In this document: positions 39,420 through 41,685 of the stretch, piece by piece
Position numbering within the stretch: the stretch's first letter is position 1
Layout: each line of letters starts with the position of its first letter
Assembly (NCBI GenBank): GCA_026196875.1
Contig: JAPHTP010000065.1
Coordinates: 1 to 41,685, forward strand
Source of the DNA: Kangiellaceae bacterium
GTDB lineage: Bacteria > Pseudomonadota > Gammaproteobacteria > Enterobacterales > Kangiellaceae
Length of the DNA: 41,685 nt
Reading direction: 5' to 3'
The notes under the pieces: model-generated
What the model saw: the letters and a program-made list of their open reading frames with translations, nothing else
Told to the model about the DNA's origin: nothing
The model's database searches: none
Position numbers and translations under genes: made by a program

Positions 39420-41685
39420 TTAAACTTGCTGTGTTGGGTCTGGAACAAATATCCCCACTATCCATCTACCCAACCGTCTGACCCTATCTTTAAATCCATC
39501 TAAAATCATATATAAAGATGGAATTAAAAACAGAGTTATAACCGTTGCGAACAATATTCCAAACGCCAAACTAATTGCCATTGGAATAACGATCTGAGCT
39601 TGTAAGCTCGTTTCAAACATTATTGGCAACAATCCAAAGAATGTCGTTAATGACGTTAGCATAATGGCTCTAAAACGCTGCACGCCAGCTTGCATTACGG
39701 CGTCTTTAAGACGCAAGCCTTCTCGCCTCGCTCGATTGACAAACTCAACCATAATCAGACTATCGTTAACCACAACGCCGGTGAGTGCAATAATACCGAA
39801 CCCAGACATCATGCTAAAACTTTTACCGAACAATAGGTGTCCGACAATCGCACCGATAAATCCAAATGGGATAACTGACATTACCATTATTGGCTGAAGA
39901 TAGGATTTAAGTGGGATGGCCAATAATACATAAATCATAACAAAGGCGAATAACATCGAGTTGCCTAGCTCTCTAAATAGCTCTCCCATTTCTTTACTCT
40001 GACCGCTTAATTCAGACTTAACGCCAGGATATTTTTTCACAAGCTCAGGAATAAACTCGCCATTTATTTCTCCAATCAAAATTCCAGATTGGATTTTTTC
40101 CGGGTTAATATCTGCCATTACTGAAACGGCACGCTTACGATCTTCGCGTTGAATCGAAGATACCCCTTTGCCTAGTTTAAACTCAGCAACAGAAGAAAAA
40201 GGAACCCATTCGCCCGAGGGAGTACGAATCCTCATATTTTCCAAATTGGTGATAGATTTTCGTTCCTCTTTTGGATAACGCACCATCACTTTTATTTCGT
40301 CTTTGCCGCGTTGGATACGTTGCGCCTCTTCACCATAAAAAGCCTGGCGAACTTGGCGGCCTAAATCTGCAAGCGTAATTCCTAATGTTTCCGCACTCGG
40401 TTTAAGCAATAATTCTATTTCTTGATTGCCTGCACTATTAGAAGTACGAATATCAAAGACACCATCGTACTCTGCAAGTTTGCTCTGCAGCTCTCTAGAA
40501 GCGAGCTCAAGATTATGATAGTTGGTTCCGACTAACCTAAAACTAATTGCTGAATCACCTCCGGCGCCTGTGGTCGACATAAAACGAAGATCTTTAACAC
40601 CTGCTACTTCGCCCACTTCATTTCGCCATGCTCTTTCGAACTTTAAAGAATCAACTATTCTGGTTTCGCCTTTAGTGAGCTCAACCAGCATGCCGCCACC
40701 ATTGTCTCCTTGTGTCCAGGAAAGAGTATGAAGCGCAATTGGCTCTCCGCTGTTTTGCTCGGTTAATTCATTATCTACCTTATCGATTGCTGCTTCCATT
40801 TTGCGAATTAGTTCGTCTCTTGCTGATACGGGCGAACCTTCATTTAAGGTGAAACGCGCCTGAATCATATCTCCAGGAATACTTGGGAAAGGTTCCGACT
40901 TAATTAACCCAGACATTACCAAACCAATCGACATTATTAGAATCGCAAAAAAGCTGATCAGCGTTAACACTCTGTGCTCAATAACTTTCTCAAGCATTGG
41001 GCGATACTTATTTTTGGCAAAGTTTTCCATACCTTCACGGATCGCATGTTGGATCCGACCCAATTTACCCACCTTGGTTTCGTCATAGGTTTCATATTTC
41101 ATATGAGCCAAGTGCGCCGGTAAGATCCATTTTGATTCAATAAGAGAAAATATGAGACAAAGAATTACTACAATGGCGATGGCTTCAAAAAATGGTGCGA
41201 ACATAAAATCTAAAGTTAACAAGGGCGCAAACGCGGCAATAGTAGTTAAAACGCCAAAGGTAGCAGGAACGGCAACCCGCTTTGCCCCTATAACGACATT
41301 TTCCTTTGTATGACCATTCTTTTTAATTTCTGAGTATACACTTTCACCAATAATAATAGCGTCATCAACCACTATTCCAAGCACCAGAATAAATCCAAAC
41401 AGGCTCAGGAAATTGATACTCGTGGAGATTGCGCCCAGCTTGTCCATAAATAAGAAAGCGCCGAAGAAACAAATTGGAATCCCAACTAAAACCCATAATG
41501 CAACTTTAAATCGCAAGAACAAAGTGAGCATGATAAACACTAGAAGTATCCCCATTCCCATGTTATCAAACATCATATCAAGTCTTTGCTGGAGATAAAC
41601 TGCACCATCTCCCCACAGTTCTATCTGGGCCCCTTGAGGTAAAGTTGTGTTCTTTTCAGCGATGTATTTACTAACAGCTTGGGAG
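39420..41685 (-). CDS. RND efflux transporter permease (5' end beyond the window)
   Basis: 754 residues visible; the reading frame is open through the right edge, so about 250-300 N-terminal residues are outside. An inner-membrane AcrB/HAE1-type pump: a helix block with GILLVFIMLTLFLRFKVALW, and GIVVDDAIIIGESV carrying the paired Asp of the proton relay (TM4). A periplasmic docking half follows (SGQSKEMGELFRELG), then the second helix block with VVNDSLIMVEFVNRARREG and LTSLTTFFGLLPIMFE. It exports hydrophobic compounds with a membrane-fusion partner and an outer-membrane channel, presumably encoded upstream. The EXE-type sequence here also fits the cation/hydrophobe group without distinction. 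Confidence 0.9.
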   Translation of the reverse strand, partial: SQAVSKYIAEKNTTLPQGAQIELWGDGAVYLQQRLDMMFDNMGMGILLVFIMLTLFLRFKVALWVLVGIPICFFGAFLFMDKLGAISTSINFLSLFGFILVLGIVVDDAIIIGESVYSEIKKNGHTKENVVIGAKRVAVPATFGVLTTIAAFAPLLTLDFMFAPFFEAIAIVVILCLIFSLIESKWILPAHLAHMKYETYDETKVGKLGRIQHAIREGMENFAKNKYRPMLEKVIEHRVLTLISFFAILIMSIGLVMSGLIKSEPFPSIPGDMIQARFTLNEGSPVSARDELIRKMEAAIDKVDNELTEQNSGEPIALHTLSWTQGDNGGGMLVELTKGETRIVDSLKFERAWRNEVGEVAGVKDLRFMSTTGAGGDSAISFRLVGTNYHNLELASRELQSKLAEYDGVFDIRTSNSAGNQEIELLLKPSAETLGITLADLGRQVRQAFYGEEAQRIQRGKDEIKVMVRYPKEERKSITNLENMRIRTPSGEWVPFSSVAEFKLGKGVSSIQREDRKRAVSVMADINPEKIQSGILIGEINGEFIPELVKKYPGVKSELSGQSKEMGELFRELGNSMLFAFVMIYVLLAIPLKSYLQPIMVMSVIPFGFIGAIVGHLLFGKSFSMMSGFGIIALTGVVVNDSLIMVEFVNRARREGLRLKDAVMQAGVQRFRAIMLTSLTTFFGLLPIMFETSLQAQIVIPMAISLAFGILFATVITLFLIPSLYMILDGFKDRVRRLGRWIVGIFVPDPTQQV

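Overview
The window looks like chromosomal DNA of a marine-type gammaproteobacterium. It is AT-rich (about 40% GC by eye). It carries periplasmic TldD/TldE-like proteins, an NsrR/NnrS/YtfE/quinol-NOR nitric-oxide module, CcoG, an HDOD protein, an RND pump and dispersed REP-like palindromes. Genus cannot be fixed from the sequence alone.

Layout. 0.15-4.1 kb: a lipoprotein and a secreted TldD/TldE-like pair on the minus strand. 4.1-4.8 kb: non-coding DNA with short repeats. 4.8-7.2 kb: a LysE-type exporter and a CPBP membrane protease, divergent from a LysR regulator. 7.4-9.1 kb: a lipoprotein amidohydrolase. 9.27-14.37 kb: small unrelated genes, almost all on the minus strand, separated by 50-85 bp imperfect inverted repeats that behave like integron attC sites. 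This is a cassette array with no integrase in view (a CALIN), and it contains a close relative of the trimethoprim-resistance dihydrofolate reductase DfrA1. 14.8-15.5 kb: a PEP-mutase-family enzyme. 15.7-22.1 kb: a minus-strand operon (esterase, two tandem secreted PD40-propeller proteins, serine hydrolase), divergent from a membrane-bound ToxR/CadC-like regulator whose periplasmic part is itself a PD40 propeller. 22.3-23.2 kb: a CheX phosphatase domain fused to a receiver with Glu at the phospho-site. 23.3-23.97 kb: a REP palindrome and an AraC-family pseudogene. 24.0-27.2 kb: ccoG and a DUF2970 gene, divergent from a MocR regulator. 27.3-29.0 kb: an unrecognised 422-440 aa protein and a TonB-receptor remnant. 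29.2-34.2 kb: nitric-oxide defence, with nnrS and nsrR on the minus strand and ytfE-norB on the plus strand, behind a good sigma-70 promoter overlapped by two NsrR boxes. 34.5-36.8 kb: two small cassette-like genes with attC-like repeats, AT-rich filler, a small membrane protein and an Imm11-like immunity gene. 36.9 kb: a tRNA with anticodon CAT. 37.1-41.7 kb: a methyltransferase, an HDOD protein and an RND pump gene running off the right edge.

How the parts fit. The nitric-oxide block forms one regulon: NsrR senses NO through its Fe-S cluster and releases the ytfE-norB promoter, YtfE repairs damaged iron centres, NorB reduces NO to N2O, and NnrS supports NO tolerance. The 15.7-22.1 kb block looks like a sensor-regulator controlling a periplasmic operon that shares its propeller fold. 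The cassette regions are accessory DNA, and the dfrA1-like gene there is the most striking single item.
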